Source: Leeuwenhoekiella sp. (GTDB lineage: Bacteria > Bacteroidota > Bacteroidia > Flavobacteriales > Flavobacteriaceae). From it: a stretch of 64,000 nucleotides of DNA. Positions 16,742 through 26,987 of the stretch are shown here, one piece after another. The stretch is from contig PAPI01000024.1 in NCBI GenBank assembly GCA_002708845.1, positions 186,001-250,000 on the forward strand, in the 5' to 3' direction. The translations under genes and the position numbers were made by a program. The notes below the pieces were generated by a model. The model did not search any database. It saw nothing but the letters and a program-made list of their open reading frames with translations, and was not told where the DNA came from. Every line of letters begins with the position of its first letter. The first letter of the stretch is position 1.

Positions 16742-19452
16742 GTTTTAATGAACATATCAGCATTCCTAAAGATACCGCCAGCCTTGATGATCTGGATTTT
16801 GAGTTCTTAAGACAAGAAGGTATCGCCTATATTGAAAATCTGGCCGGTAGTCTGTGGACGGACTTCAACAGTCACGATCCCGGTATTACCATACTCGAAG
16901 TACTCACCTACGCCATTACCGATCTAGCCAACCGTATGAATCTACCTATGGCCGATTTGCTTACGGAAGGCGAAAATGGCTTTAGTAATCAGTTTCACGA
17001 GGCACACGAGATATTAAGTAGTAAACCCGTTACCCATCTCGATTACCGCAAACTCTTTATCGATATGCCCGGAGTGCGTAACGCCTGGCTGCAACGTTTT
17101 GAAAAGAAAGTTTACGTCAATTGCAGAGACCGTAAGCTCAATTACGATTCGTTTCTGGGGAAGGAAGGCTTTAAATATTTACAGAAAAAAGACGAAACCC
17201 ATTTTTATCTAAACGGATTACATACGCTCCTGCTCGATCTGGAGGAAGGTGTAAAGCTGGAAACTATTGAGGAAGCGGTTCGCGCCAAATACCACCAAAA
17301 CCGAAACCTTTGTGAAGACCTTATAGAAATCAAAGAGGTTAAAAAACATCCCGTAAAAATATGTGCCGAGGTCGAATTGCATCCTGAGGCTGATGAAGAT
17401 GCGGTAAAAGCCGCAATCCTGCTAGCTATTGAAGACTATCTGACTCCTTCGGTACAGCCTAAAACCCTCGCAGAACTGATGGCTTCCGGTAAATCACCAC
17501 TGGACATTTTTAACGGTCCGCAGCTTGAAAACGGCTTTTTGGACGACGATGAAGTAATCAAAGCGGCATTAAAAACCGAAGTGCGTCAATCAGATCTTAT
17601 CAACATCATTATGAATTTGGATGGGGTTCAAAACATCAGGGATATTAGCATTGGGGCTTGTAATGATCAAACTCCGGACGGAAACAACTGGGTATTCTGT
17701 ATTGATTCGGGCAAAAAACCGGTATTGTGTGACAAGAGTTCGTGGAGCTTCTTTAAAGGGTTTATTCCTCTGAATATTGATGAGCAACGCGTCAACCAAA
17801 TCAAGAACGAACTTTTAGAGAGCCGGGCTGCAGATCTTAACGCGATTGCTGCAAGTACTAAAAGCCTGAAGTTACCTACAGGAAACACCTATAATCTGGG
17901 GGAAACCACAAGCATACAAAACGACTTTCCGGAGGTTTATGGTATTGGTCCTTACGGGCTTAAGTCTACCGCAACTAGCGCAGAGCGTGCCCAGGCTAAG
18001 CAATTAAAGGCTTACCTCCTATTCTTTGATCAGATTTTAGCAAACTACTTCAAACACCTCGAAGAAGTGGGCACTTTGTTTTCAGTTACCGGGAAATCGC
18101 GGAATCATTATTTCGCGCAGGCGATAAAAGATTTGAAGGATCGGAATACACTTTTTACGTTCAATCCCGACGATGAAGAAGAGCTAACCGCACATTTCTA
18201 TCCCAATTTTGAAGACCGAAATCTTAAAAAGCGTAATGAAATTTTAGATCATTTACTGGCACGCTTTGCAGAAAGCTTTGGGGACTACGCCTTTTTAATG
18301 CGAAAAATTTACGGAGAGTTTGCTGAAGAAGCGATTATAGACACCAAAGAACGCTTTCTGGAGGAATATGCTACAAGTGGCAGTGAACGTGCATTGAGTT
18401 TTAATTACTTCAATCAAAAACCTAAGGATTTATGGGATACGCCTAATATTTCGGCCCTGCAAAAACGGCTCTATCTCTTGCTGGGTATTACAGACATAAA
18501 CCGAAGAAACCTGTCTGAGGATTACATTGAGATATATGAAGAAAAAGATACTGATGACATTTTAGAATACCGCTGGCGAATTAAAGATGGCTCTAAAACC
18601 ATTTTGTCTTCGGCAACCAAGCATTACGAAAATCTGGAGCAGTTACATCAGGAATTGATGTTGGTTAAACGCTACGCCCAGGATTCAAACAACTTTAAGA
18701 TTAAAGAAACCAAGCCTAAAGACCCTAACAAAACACCAGATTGGCATTTTGTTTTGGTCAATCCCAACGAAGAGCCCGGCACCGAAGCTTATATCATTGC
18801 ACGACGTATTTCAATATTTAAGAGCAAAGAAAATGCTGAAAAAGCCAGTAAAGCTGTGCTTAATTTCATTAAAGCACTCAAAGGCAATGAAGGTATGTAC
18901 CTCATTGAACACATCTTGCTTAGACCCGATGTAAATCTGGAAACCACAAACCCCGGGACGTTTCTACCCATCTGTAAAGATGCTTGTGAGACTGATTCGT
19001 GCGAAGCGCTGGATCCCTTTAGCTTTAGAGTAAGCATCGTCCTGCCGGGATGGACAGAGCGTTTTAGCAACATAGACTTCAGGCGTTTTGTAGAGGACCT
19101 TATTCGACGTGAATTACCGGCACATATCGTTGCCAAAATCTGCTGGATAGGCTACGCCAAAAACTATACTGATGAAGATGGCAATCCTCCTGAAGAAAAT
19201 GAGATGGTGATACTAGAAGAAGCCTACAAAGCCTGGCTTTTGAGCCGTACTTCGAGTGAACAGGAACAGGACGAGACCGCTTTGATGAATCTGAATAAAG
19301 CCATTAGCAGTCTTCACACCATCTACCATCAGGGCAGGCTGCATCGCTGCAGACCCAAAGACCAGAACCAGACGCCTGAGAGCGCAGAAACCAAAGAGAA
19401 CCAAACGAACCGAAATGTCATATTGGGTAGAACCAATCTTGGCAAACTCTAA
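16735..19452 (+). CDS. Second baseplate J/gp7-type wedge protein (Afp12-like)
   Basis: The 905-residue protein begins with a segment characteristic of the second eCIS wedge component: RQEGIAYIENLAGSLW, then TDFNSHDPGITILEVLTYAI at about residues 45-65. A Cys pair region (PICKDACETDSCEA) and an RFVEDLIRRELPAHIVAKICWI segment near the C-terminus are also typical. It pairs with the Afp11-like protein to build the wedge ring. The C-terminal ~60 residues are polar and low-complexity. Its start overlaps the previous gene, implying stoichiometric coupled translation. Confidence 0.85.
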   Translation: MLSFNEHISIPKDTASLDDLDFEFLRQEGIAYIENLAGSLWTDFNSHDPGITILEVLTYAITDLANRMNLPMADLLTEGENGFSNQFHEAHEILSSKPVTHLDYRKLFIDMPGVRNAWLQRFEKKVYVNCRDRKLNYDSFLGKEGFKYLQKKDETHFYLNGLHTLLLDLEEGVKLETIEEAVRAKYHQNRNLCEDLIEIKEVKKHPVKICAEVELHPEADEDAVKAAILLAIEDYLTPSVQPKTLAELMASGKSPLDIFNGPQLENGFLDDDEVIKAALKTEVRQSDLINIIMNLDGVQNIRDISIGACNDQTPDGNNWVFCIDSGKKPVLCDKSSWSFFKGFIPLNIDEQRVNQIKNELLESRAADLNAIAASTKSLKLPTGNTYNLGETTSIQNDFPEVYGIGPYGLKSTATSAERAQAKQLKAYLLFFDQILANYFKHLEEVGTLFSVTGKSRNHYFAQAIKDLKDRNTLFTFNPDDEEELTAHFYPNFEDRNLKKRNEILDHLLARFAESFGDYAFLMRKIYGEFAEEAIIDTKERFLEEYATSGSERALSFNYFNQKPKDLWDTPNISALQKRLYLLLGITDINRRNLSEDYIEIYEEKDTDDILEYRWRIKDGSKTILSSATKHYENLEQLHQELMLVKRYAQDSNNFKIKETKPKDPNKTPDWHFVLVNPNEEPGTEAYIIARRISIFKSKENAEKASKAVLNFIKALKGNEGMYLIEHILLRPDVNLETTNPGTFLPICKDACETDSCEALDPFSFRVSIVLPGWTERFSNIDFRRFVEDLIRRELPAHIVAKICWIGYAKNYTDEDGNPPEENEMVILEEAYKAWLLSRTSSEQEQDETALMNLNKAISSLHTIYHQGRLHRCRPKDQNQTPESAETKENQTNRNVILGRTNLGKL

Positions 19453-19464
19453 AAACAAATTATC

Positions 19465-22400
19465 ATGCAAGCACAATTAACAAAAATAACACCCGATTAC
19501 CGCGCGTTTGTTGATGATCAGGTATTGACCGCGGGTCAACTCAATGAGTTTTTAGACTTTTTTCAGGATCAGGACCGTCTTTCACGGGTGTGCCTCAGCG
19601 GTGTGGGTATCGTTTGTGGTTTTGAAGTTTCAACAGCAGGAACTACAGTAATCCTTAAACCCGGTTGTGGGATTACGACCGATGGTGATCTGATAAAACT
19701 GCTGCAACCTGTTAAAGAAACAGATGAAGGTGAAAGCCTTACCGGAAGCGATGTATATCAAAAACTTGCCAGCCAGGCTGTGCATTACACCCATTATCGG
19801 GAATTTGAAGATAGCTATGCTAAATATCCCTACTTTAGAACACATGACGGTGAAAGCGCAACATTAATCCCTTTATTCGAATTAAAAACCGATACTACGA
19901 AGGAAACCGGAAAGGATAAAGTTCTTACCGCTGAAGCGCTTAAAGATAAAGTAGTGGTTTTATACCTGGAAACGTATCCACAAACACCAGACATCTGTAC
20001 AGAAACCAATTGTGACAATCAGGGCGAGCGACATGTGGTAAATTTGAGAGTACTGCTGGTTGGTGAAAGTGATGTACCTGTACTTCTAAAAAAAGATTCA
20101 GTCTACAACGTTCACAACAATCTGGTTGCCTATCAAAGCCTGCCCGAAATAAAAGTACCAAGACTTCTTCTGAAACCGGGAGCAAAAGAGATTAAAGCTC
20201 CCCCTAGACTTGATACCTCTGCCCTGCTTGATTTTATCAATCTGCGCAAAGACCTTGTTTTTGATGAAAGCCTTATTCAACTACCCGAAGAGCTGCAAGC
20301 ATTAGATAGTTTTAGAACAATCAAAGAAATCTCAGAAACACCTCTGAAACTAAAAACAGACTTGTCAATTGCTGAAGAATTCAAACCTTTAAAACCGGCA
20401 TTTCCAAATCTTCGAGATCTATCAGGGATTCGTATAAATACCAGTCTCAAATCGGTTAATACTAAAACTTATTCGGCTCTGGCTTCTGACTACAGAGTGA
20501 AAGCTTCAAGGTTGGCAGATGAATTAGCAACTGGATTTCTTAAAATAAAAGAAAATTTTAGTCAACTACTTGATTTAGAAAACATAAAACTCAATATCCT
20601 TATTGAAAACTTGAATGTTCTTTCCAGGCAAATTCCACAGGAACAGGTACAGTATTATTACGATCATTTGGCTGATTTGACGGCTGTGTATAATGAAGTG
20701 CGCGATTTAATTTTACATATTCAACATGTGTGCTGTCCGCCAATTGATGCCTTCCCCAAACATTTGCTTTTGGGAAAACCCAATACGTCGCTGCGCTTTG
20801 CCAAAAACAGGCATAAATTCTACAACTCGCCCATTACCGCCAATGGAGACAAAGCTTTTCAAAAAGCACGATTTCTACTTCAAAAGGCTATGGTTTTAAG
20901 TGAATCTTTCAGTTTACCCATGCAGCCCGAAGTTATTATAACCCCTTCAAACAATCCCGCACAACAACCCGAGGATGCCCTGGCCATTCCTTTTTACTAC
21001 AAACCCGGAGAGCAACTTACCGCCTTATGGGATTACTTCAAAACATCTGTTTACCGGGAGAAATTCAACCTGGGTTACCATAAAAACTTTTTAAGCAAAG
21101 ATCTTACGGTTACTAATCCCCTGGCTTATGAGCTCACAAGGTTTAATTTCCTTCGAATTGAAGGTATACAGGGTAAATCCTATAGTCAGGCACTGAAAGA
21201 TCTTGAAAACCTTAAGAAGGAATACAATCTCGCCTTTGACGTCAAGGCTATAAATATCAATGCAAGCCTTGAAGATATTGACTTGGACGCCTATTCCTGC
21301 AATTTTGATTATCTGGCAACCAGTCTTAAGTCGTGGATGGCTGAGCAAGATTGCCTTAACAGCGAGGTAACTTCCTTTTTCAGCGGATTTAATATAAAAG
21401 ATTTAGGCAGTCATAATTACAGTTTTGAGCAATTTGGCCGCGAAGATTTGTTAGATAAAGAGGTCGTCATCCGTCCTGATTTGCGAGATATTTCAAAGGT
21501 CGCAGATGACCGAAAAGCAATACTTGACTATTATAAAATTGATGTTGAATCCCTAAAAAAATACCCCAGAGCCCAGTTAGAGCAACTCGAAACGCTTCTG
21601 GAAGAGATTCGAAAAAAATTAACCATTACGCGCGACACACAAGCGGTTTTGGCATCTTACCAAAAGCAGGTTAGCAGTCTGATTAGCAAAATTACCGGTG
21701 GGCAAACAGATGGTGTAATCAAAGAGTCTCTGGTGGAAGATGCCGTACGCATGGATTTCTTTACCGAAAAATCAACGTCCGCTAAAACCGATATGTATAG
21801 CAGTCTGAGCGGTTTCAGCGAAAAAAGTACAAAGTCTTCGGCAAAAGACAGCACAGTACGCATGAAAAGTGCCTACAAAACCATCGCACCACTCACGCAA
21901 GAAGTTAAGGTGAATAAAACGGTAACAGAGAGCTTATATACCAAACCTGAAGACCTGGGCTCTGTAGTTGATTACGTTTCTAAAGACCGTCTCAATGCAA
22001 GCGCTGTCGAACTTATCCGGGATATTTTACGCAGGCAAAAAGAACTTTTCCCTAAAGAAACTCCGCCAAATCCCAATGATCTCAAAGTGGGTCTGGAGAT
22101 TCCGGCAGGGATTTTATCCCGTTTACAACTCGCTGCTTCTCACATCCCTCCTGACCTGGAGTCTGTAACCAAAGAAGGCAAAGAAAATTTTGTAAAGGCT
22201 ATGGCAGACCTCTGTGCCTTTGTAAAAGAAGCCCGCGCTGTTGTTAACGAGATTTTTAACAATCCGCAGGTAGATTATACGCATTACGGCTACGAAACCA
22301 TTTATACGTTTATGTTAGACCGGCTGCAGGAAAACTGCTGTGCCGCTGAGCAACTAGAAGTTATTCTCGAAGAGATCGAAGCTAAAAAGGCTCAAATTCT

Positions 22401-24663
22401 TGACGAACTCATTTTTGAAAATTTTGTACGTAAACATCCCGGTTTGGAGCATAAGGCCGGTGTACCTATGGGAGGAACATTTGTGATGCTTTACGCAGGC
22501 ATCACACGAGAACAGGCCGATTCAAATATAGCTCCCAACACTGTAGTGGCTGATTTTGCCCTTCCCTATATGTGCTGTTCAGACTGCGCACCTGTTGCAT
22601 TCATAATTCCGGAACCTGTAGATAGCGCTTCGCTCATTGTAAATCCAGACCGTTTATGCCTTGATCCTACAAGCAAAGATCCGGTAGAGGTAATATTTAC
22701 GGTAAGTCCACCAGATGGCGAAGTAAGCCTCATCAACAAAACCATTAAAGGGGTTAGTATTCAGGGAACCACATTCCGTATCAGTCCGCCAGAATACAAT
22801 GCCTACGATACACCGGTACAATTTTCCGTTAATGGTGTACTTACCACAGCCAGCTTAACGATTATCAAAAAGCCGGCTTTTGAGATCACCAGTCTTCCTC
22901 AGGAAATTACGGCTGCACCCGGAGAATCTGTTGAATTGAAATTAGATATTCAAAACACCAATCAATTTAATACCAATGCCTTTGAATTTAACTGGAAAGT
23001 AGGAGATCAGGAACTTTCCGGTAAAAATCCGACGTATCGGGTTACGGTACCCAAAGAATTTGACGGTAGTGTGTTTGAAATTCCGGTAATTCTTGAACTC
23101 AAAGGTGCTGTTTGCGAAAGTGTGACTCAGGAAAGTAATATCCTCATTGAAATCAGACAAACCGAAGAAACCTTCATCAATATTGAGCCTCGTGAATTTT
23201 GTGCAAATGACGAGTTTGCCTACCCGATCACGGTAATTCCTGAAGATGCCGAAGTCGAACTTGGCGGAGCAGGTGTTGAACAAAACGATAAAGGCTGGAC
23301 GTTTATGCCTGCTAAAGCGGGCCCCGGTTTGCATCAGATTCTTTTAAAAGATGGAAAACCCATTAGCGTAACCGTGCAGGAAGTTCCCAAAGATTTTGGT
23401 CTTAAACAAAGTTTTGACACTGCCACTAGAGAGCTCAGTATACGCGTAGAAGATCCTAATGCAAAAGCTCCTTTTGAATGGTTTATTAATGGTAAGCCTC
23501 ATGAGAAAACAGAAGAAGGTCTGCTCATTATTAAGCAAAGCCAAACCGCTTTAACGGCACGGGTTTTTGTTGACGCCATTATTGAACCCTGTGGCAGCAT
23601 TCGCTCTGAAATTATCAGTATTGAAATTCCTGCGTTGGAAACGGATACGGTAGAAACAGTCATCGCGATGGAAGAAACCCAGTTTTGTAATACCGATCAG
23701 AGTACCTACATGATCACGTTCCTATCCGGAGATTCTAAAGCCAAAATAACTGGCGAAGGTGTAGTCTTTCAAAACGAAAAATGGGGCTTTATACCTCTGG
23801 GACTAACGCCAAAAAGCTATCAAATTACTCCTGAGGGTGGCAAGTCTATCACCGTAAATGTGGGGGCTCCTTCCGGCAGAGATGTAATTCTTACGGCCAA
23901 AGAAGAAAATGGAAAACGCGTGTACACGAGTAGTATTACCGATGCTAAAGCCAGCTATACCTGGCTGTTGGATGGTAAGGCACTTGATGAATTCAAAGAA
24001 AATGAAATCATGTTTGCGCTTGAAAAGCCGCTCTCGGCAGAATTGGTAGTACAGGTTAGTATTCCGCCCTGTGATAATTTACAATCCAAGCCCATTCGTG
24101 TGGAGATCAAGCCTCAAGAGCCTGGTGATCCGCCGGTTGATGATACCACCTGTACCGATAGAACGACCCAATACTTAAAGAGTCAGCTTCCGGCGCTTAA
24201 CAGCCTTTTAAAAGGTAGTCAGAATATGGATCTGGTTGGAGCAGGTAATCTGGTTAAAGAACTGTACCGGGACGTACTCGCTGATCCTGCCCTACTTACT
24301 ACAGGACTTAGCAGCGAACTCGGTCAGCGAATTCAGCAGGCGCTAGACCGTATTCATGAAGCCTGTCTCGCTGCAAAAAGCACGGAGAAGCCTTTATTTG
24401 TAAGACTTTACATTTTTGCTCAGGATTTATTTTACGGCGTGATGCGTTGTAAGAAATCAACCTTCTGGAGCACAACCGTAGTAGCCCCTATTCTCACAGC
24501 GATTGAAAAACATTTTGATCGTAAAGAGAATGGTGCTTTTGGCAATCAGAATGGGGTCAACTTCCCCGATAACCTGATGTCAAAATATACGGATCTGGCT
24601 AAGCATTTTAATACTCCGCGTTACGAAGCGCATTTTAAACTGTTAATTGAGAATATTAAGTAA
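19465..24663 (+). CDS. Giant eCIS protein (1732 aa) with GIVCGF N-terminal domain and duplicated beta modules
   Basis: The N-terminal ~70 residues (YRAFVDDQVLTAGQLNEFLDFF, RLSRVCLSGVGIVCGFEV, GCGITTDGDLIKL) match a domain seen in other Bacteroidota eCIS loci whose role is unknown. Residues ~250-1000 are mostly helical with coiled-coil-like stretches. A Cys cluster (YMCCSDC) is near 1036. From ~1058 to ~1545 there is an array of Ig/PKD-like beta domains, including a two-module unit repeated with Cys1246 and Cys1408 in equivalent places (QFCN/FCAND context), a 162-residue period. The last ~170 residues are helical. There is no signal peptide. It sits where Afp-type loci encode tail fibres, and no trimeric fibre gene is present. 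A receptor-binding, spike-plate or baseplate-collar role is therefore plausible but unproven. Confidence 0.75.
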   Translation: MQAQLTKITPDYRAFVDDQVLTAGQLNEFLDFFQDQDRLSRVCLSGVGIVCGFEVSTAGTTVILKPGCGITTDGDLIKLLQPVKETDEGESLTGSDVYQKLASQAVHYTHYREFEDSYAKYPYFRTHDGESATLIPLFELKTDTTKETGKDKVLTAEALKDKVVVLYLETYPQTPDICTETNCDNQGERHVVNLRVLLVGESDVPVLLKKDSVYNVHNNLVAYQSLPEIKVPRLLLKPGAKEIKAPPRLDTSALLDFINLRKDLVFDESLIQLPEELQALDSFRTIKEISETPLKLKTDLSIAEEFKPLKPAFPNLRDLSGIRINTSLKSVNTKTYSALASDYRVKASRLADELATGFLKIKENFSQLLDLENIKLNILIENLNVLSRQIPQEQVQYYYDHLADLTAVYNEVRDLILHIQHVCCPPIDAFPKHLLLGKPNTSLRFAKNRHKFYNSPITANGDKAFQKARFLLQKAMVLSESFSLPMQPEVIITPSNNPAQQPEDALAIPFYYKPGEQLTALWDYFKTSVYREKFNLGYHKNFLSKDLTVTNPLAYELTRFNFLRIEGIQGKSYSQALKDLENLKKEYNLAFDVKAININASLEDIDLDAYSCNFDYLATSLKSWMAEQDCLNSEVTSFFSGFNIKDLGSHNYSFEQFGREDLLDKEVVIRPDLRDISKVADDRKAILDYYKIDVESLKKYPRAQLEQLETLLEEIRKKLTITRDTQAVLASYQKQVSSLISKITGGQTDGVIKESLVEDAVRMDFFTEKSTSAKTDMYSSLSGFSEKSTKSSAKDSTVRMKSAYKTIAPLTQEVKVNKTVTESLYTKPEDLGSVVDYVSKDRLNASAVELIRDILRRQKELFPKETPPNPNDLKVGLEIPAGILSRLQLAASHIPPDLESVTKEGKENFVKAMADLCAFVKEARAVVNEIFNNPQVDYTHYGYETIYTFMLDRLQENCCAAEQLEVILEEIEAKKAQILDELIFENFVRKHPGLEHKAGVPMGGTFVMLYAGITREQADSNIAPNTVVADFALPYMCCSDCAPVAFIIPEPVDSASLIVNPDRLCLDPTSKDPVEVIFTVSPPDGEVSLINKTIKGVSIQGTTFRISPPEYNAYDTPVQFSVNGVLTTASLTIIKKPAFEITSLPQEITAAPGESVELKLDIQNTNQFNTNAFEFNWKVGDQELSGKNPTYRVTVPKEFDGSVFEIPVILELKGAVCESVTQESNILIEIRQTEETFINIEPREFCANDEFAYPITVIPEDAEVELGGAGVEQNDKGWTFMPAKAGPGLHQILLKDGKPISVTVQEVPKDFGLKQSFDTATRELSIRVEDPNAKAPFEWFINGKPHEKTEEGLLIIKQSQTALTARVFVDAIIEPCGSIRSEIISIEIPALETDTVETVIAMEETQFCNTDQSTYMITFLSGDSKAKITGEGVVFQNEKWGFIPLGLTPKSYQITPEGGKSITVNVGAPSGRDVILTAKEENGKRVYTSSITDAKASYTWLLDGKALDEFKENEIMFALEKPLSAELVVQVSIPPCDNLQSKPIRVEIKPQEPGDPPVDDTTCTDRTTQYLKSQLPALNSLLKGSQNMDLVGAGNLVKELYRDVLADPALLTTGLSSELGQRIQQALDRIHEACLAAKSTEKPLFVRLYIFAQDLFYGVMRCKKSTFWSTTVVAPILTAIEKHFDRKENGAFGNQNGVNFPDNLMSKYTDLAKHFNTPRYEAHFKLLIENIK
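23161..24120 (+). repeat. Tandem duplication of a two-module beta unit inside the giant eCIS gene
   Basis: Two consecutive segments of about 160 codons share the same layout. An F-C-(A/N)-(N/T)-D strand start is followed by a Y-x-IT strand and a G-x-GV ... W-x-F-x-P turn. Then comes a second module with an F/Y-x-W-(F/L)-x-(N/D)-GK strand, and the unit closes with P-C ... S-x-x-I-x-(I/V)-EI. The cysteines fall at residues 1246 and 1408. The copies are diverged at the DNA level, so the duplication is old. Confidence 0.6.
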
Positions 24664-24666
24664 GTG

Positions 24667-26184
24667 ATGGCGACAGCGCAGGCACATATCATAGATAAAG
24701 TAGTTGTAGAAGTAAACTGCAACTCAATGGAGCGTGCGCTGTTTCTAAAAGATCGTATTGATGAGGTGCTGCAGCAGCAGGTTTTTCCAAAACTAGAGGC
24801 CTGGTTGGAAAATCAGGGACTTTATTCTGAAAACCTGTACCGGCTGGACGCACTTGATCTGGATTTAAACACTTCCAGCTCAGCTATAGATTCAGATTTG
24901 GCAGTTAAGCTGTGCGAAAAAATTCAGGAAAAAATAAGTCAAACGATTCAAAAGAAAAACACCAGTGAGAAGTCGGTTGATGTTAAGCCTTTGGGAGAAA
25001 AGGAGCGTCATCCGGAAGCCTTTCTTCATTTTTTAAAAACCGGAAGCCTGCCATGGTATTTTAATGAAGGTGAAAAGCTGAATCTAAATGAGGTTACAGC
25101 AGCATTAAAGCTAATGGCTCCTGACCTTAAAAAGCTGCTTTCCGAAAACTCAAACGCTCGGAAACGTCTGGTTTTTCAATTCGCAGAAGACTCTGAATTT
25201 TTGAAGAACCTTTTGCCAGTTTTGCTGAATGATAATTCAAAATCAATCAGCGCTTTTGAAAATCGCTATTCCCAAAACACCGATTCTGCATATCGGGAAT
25301 CTTTGTTTAATCTGGTTCTGGAATGCTTTACGGGTGCACCCAAATCTCGAGTTGATCAAGCTCTAAATCAGCTTCTATACACATTACTTCCACATAAGGA
25401 ATCGGTACGTTTTGCAGACCTAATGGCATGGTCGCAACTCACCGAAAATCAAATTATACTATTTATAAAAAACAATAAAGCAAAACTTTTAGTAAATGAT
25501 GCTAATCAGTTAAAAAATAATAGTTTAATATTTATAATAACTCCAAATCAAATTCTAAATAAAGACCTTCAAAAACTTCCAGTTTCTGAACAAACCCCGG
25601 TTTTTAAGTCATCTGAAAATCTGGTGATTCCCAAAATCTTTAGCGCTCAAAACAAGGAGCAAGATCAGCTTTTGGAAGCCGATACCGGGTCATCAATTGT
25701 ACAACAAGCAGGTCTGGTCCTATTGCACCCTTTTTTACCGGTTCTATTTAACGAACTGAATTTCCTGAGTGAAACTAAACAACTACAGGAATCAAAACGA
25801 GATGAAGCAGTTCACCTACTTCATTTTTTAGCCACCGGTAACCTCAAGCCTTACGAAGCCGAATTGGGTTTTGAGAAATACCTGTGCGGCCTTCCACAAC
25901 AGTTTCCAGTGAGAAGAGATGTAAAGCTTTCGCGAAAGCAAAAAGCAGAAGCCACACATTTGCTGGAAACCGCCATTAAACACTGGTCTGCATTAAAAAA
26001 CACATCACCGGCCGGTTTACGGGGACAATTTCTTGTGCGTCCCGGAAAATTATCATTTGAAAACGAACGGGATCAGCTTCAATTGGAGCGCGTTACGGCA
26101 GACATACTGCTTGATCAACTCCCCTGGGGACTAAGTATGATGCGGCTGCCCTGGCTCAAAAAAATACTGTACATAAACTGGTAA
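24667..26184 (+). CDS. Contractile injection system tape measure protein (CIS_TMP, Afp14-like)
   Basis: The 505-residue protein has the family N-terminus (AHIIDKVVVEVNCNS, LKDRIDEVL). The diagnostic C-terminus is also present: LRGQFLVRPGKL, then WGLSMMRLPWLKKILYINW, equivalent to the LPW-P-x-S-x-I-x-LPWM pattern of the family. It should lie in the tube lumen and set tail length. ATG 24667 is preferred over the GTG at 24664, which is directly adjacent to the previous stop. The middle section (codons around nt 25480-25560) is strikingly AT-rich and Asn/Lys/Ile-rich, possibly the variable ruler region. Comparatively short for a ruler, it suggests a short particle. Confidence 0.85.
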   Translation: MATAQAHIIDKVVVEVNCNSMERALFLKDRIDEVLQQQVFPKLEAWLENQGLYSENLYRLDALDLDLNTSSSAIDSDLAVKLCEKIQEKISQTIQKKNTSEKSVDVKPLGEKERHPEAFLHFLKTGSLPWYFNEGEKLNLNEVTAALKLMAPDLKKLLSENSNARKRLVFQFAEDSEFLKNLLPVLLNDNSKSISAFENRYSQNTDSAYRESLFNLVLECFTGAPKSRVDQALNQLLYTLLPHKESVRFADLMAWSQLTENQIILFIKNNKAKLLVNDANQLKNNSLIFIITPNQILNKDLQKLPVSEQTPVFKSSENLVIPKIFSAQNKEQDQLLEADTGSSIVQQAGLVLLHPFLPVLFNELNFLSETKQLQESKRDEAVHLLHFLATGNLKPYEAELGFEKYLCGLPQQFPVRRDVKLSRKQKAEATHLLETAIKHWSALKNTSPAGLRGQFLVRPGKLSFENERDQLQLERVTADILLDQLPWGLSMMRLPWLKKILYINW

Positions 26185-26195
26185 AACCGAAAACT

Positions 26196-26642
26196 ATGAA
26201 AAATCTCAAACACAGCTTTTATACCCTGTTTACTTCCCTGATTCTGCTTTCGTGCGGTACCAGTCTTTACGATCATTACAGCTATACCCAAACTCTGGAG
26301 ACCAAAGCTGCGGCCATTAGCCTGATTAACGTTTCTGATCAAAATTTTGAAGATCACAAAGCCGCCGCCGAAGCCTTAAAAAGTCAGATAGACCTGATGA
26401 CGACTTATGAGCGTGCCAAATCGAAAAATGAAATTACCGTACAGATGTGGCAATACCTTCAAAATGATGAAAGTAGCCTGCAGCAATTCTTAAAACTTTG
26501 GCAGGAACAGGGCACTCTGAGTCCGGTTTTTAAAGAGGAATATAGGCCACAGGTTGAAAAAATATTTGATCTGATGGCCAATTACGAAACTCAAAAAGAT
26601 GCGCAGTCAAAAAGCCTGTTGCTTGATCTCATAACCCTTTAA
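26196..26642 (+). CDS. Small lipoprotein in the eCIS cluster, function unknown
   Basis: The 148-residue protein has a signal peptide with a lipobox (LILLSCG, Cys20), and the mature part is almost entirely helical and charged (ETKAAAISLIN ... EDHKAAAEALKSQIDLMTTYERAKSKNE). No domain was recognised. Core eCIS particles assemble in the cytoplasm, so an exported lipoprotein in the cluster is unexpected. It may act in envelope anchoring or particle release together with the next two genes. It starts 11 bp after the tape measure gene. Confidence 0.65.
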   Translation: MKNLKHSFYTLFTSLILLSCGTSLYDHYSYTQTLETKAAAISLINVSDQNFEDHKAAAEALKSQIDLMTTYERAKSKNEITVQMWQYLQNDESSLQQFLKLWQEQGTLSPVFKEEYRPQVEKIFDLMANYETQKDAQSKSLLLDLITL

Positions 26643-26652
26643 ACCGACGATT

Positions 26653-26976
26653 ATGGATTTTAAAAACTTATTTGAAGCACTTAAAGCAGATATTCTTGAT
26701 CTGGTAAAAGACCGTTTTGACGAAGAGGGAACTCAGGTGCGCAAGGATATTGAGAATTTTCTGGAAGGATCTAAAGATAAACTTATGCGTTGGACGCTGC
26801 TGCTCGAACAAGGAGCACTGACTCCGGCTGAATTTGAACTCCTACTAAAAAGTCAAAAAGATTTACTGGTAATTCAAAGCCTGCAACGAGCCGGAATTTC
26901 TAAAATAAAGATTGGGTTATTTAAAAATGAAACCATAAAAATTATTGTGAACAAGGCTGTCACAGCACTCATTTAA
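26653..26976 (+). CDS. Small helical eCIS-associated protein, function unknown
   Basis: The 107-residue protein is charged and helical (FEALKADILDLVKDRFDEEGTQVRKDIENFLEGSKDKLMRW). It ends in a more hydrophobic, Ile/Lys-rich tail (KIKIGLFKNETIKIIVNKAVTALI) that could be an amphipathic or membrane-associating helix. There is no signal peptide and no recognised domain. It lies 10 bp after the lipoprotein gene and 11 bp before the two-TM protein gene, in the same unit. Confidence 0.65.
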   Translation: MDFKNLFEALKADILDLVKDRFDEEGTQVRKDIENFLEGSKDKLMRWTLLLEQGALTPAEFELLLKSQKDLLVIQSLQRAGISKIKIGLFKNETIKIIVNKAVTALI

Positions 26977-26987
26977 AACGAAGAACT

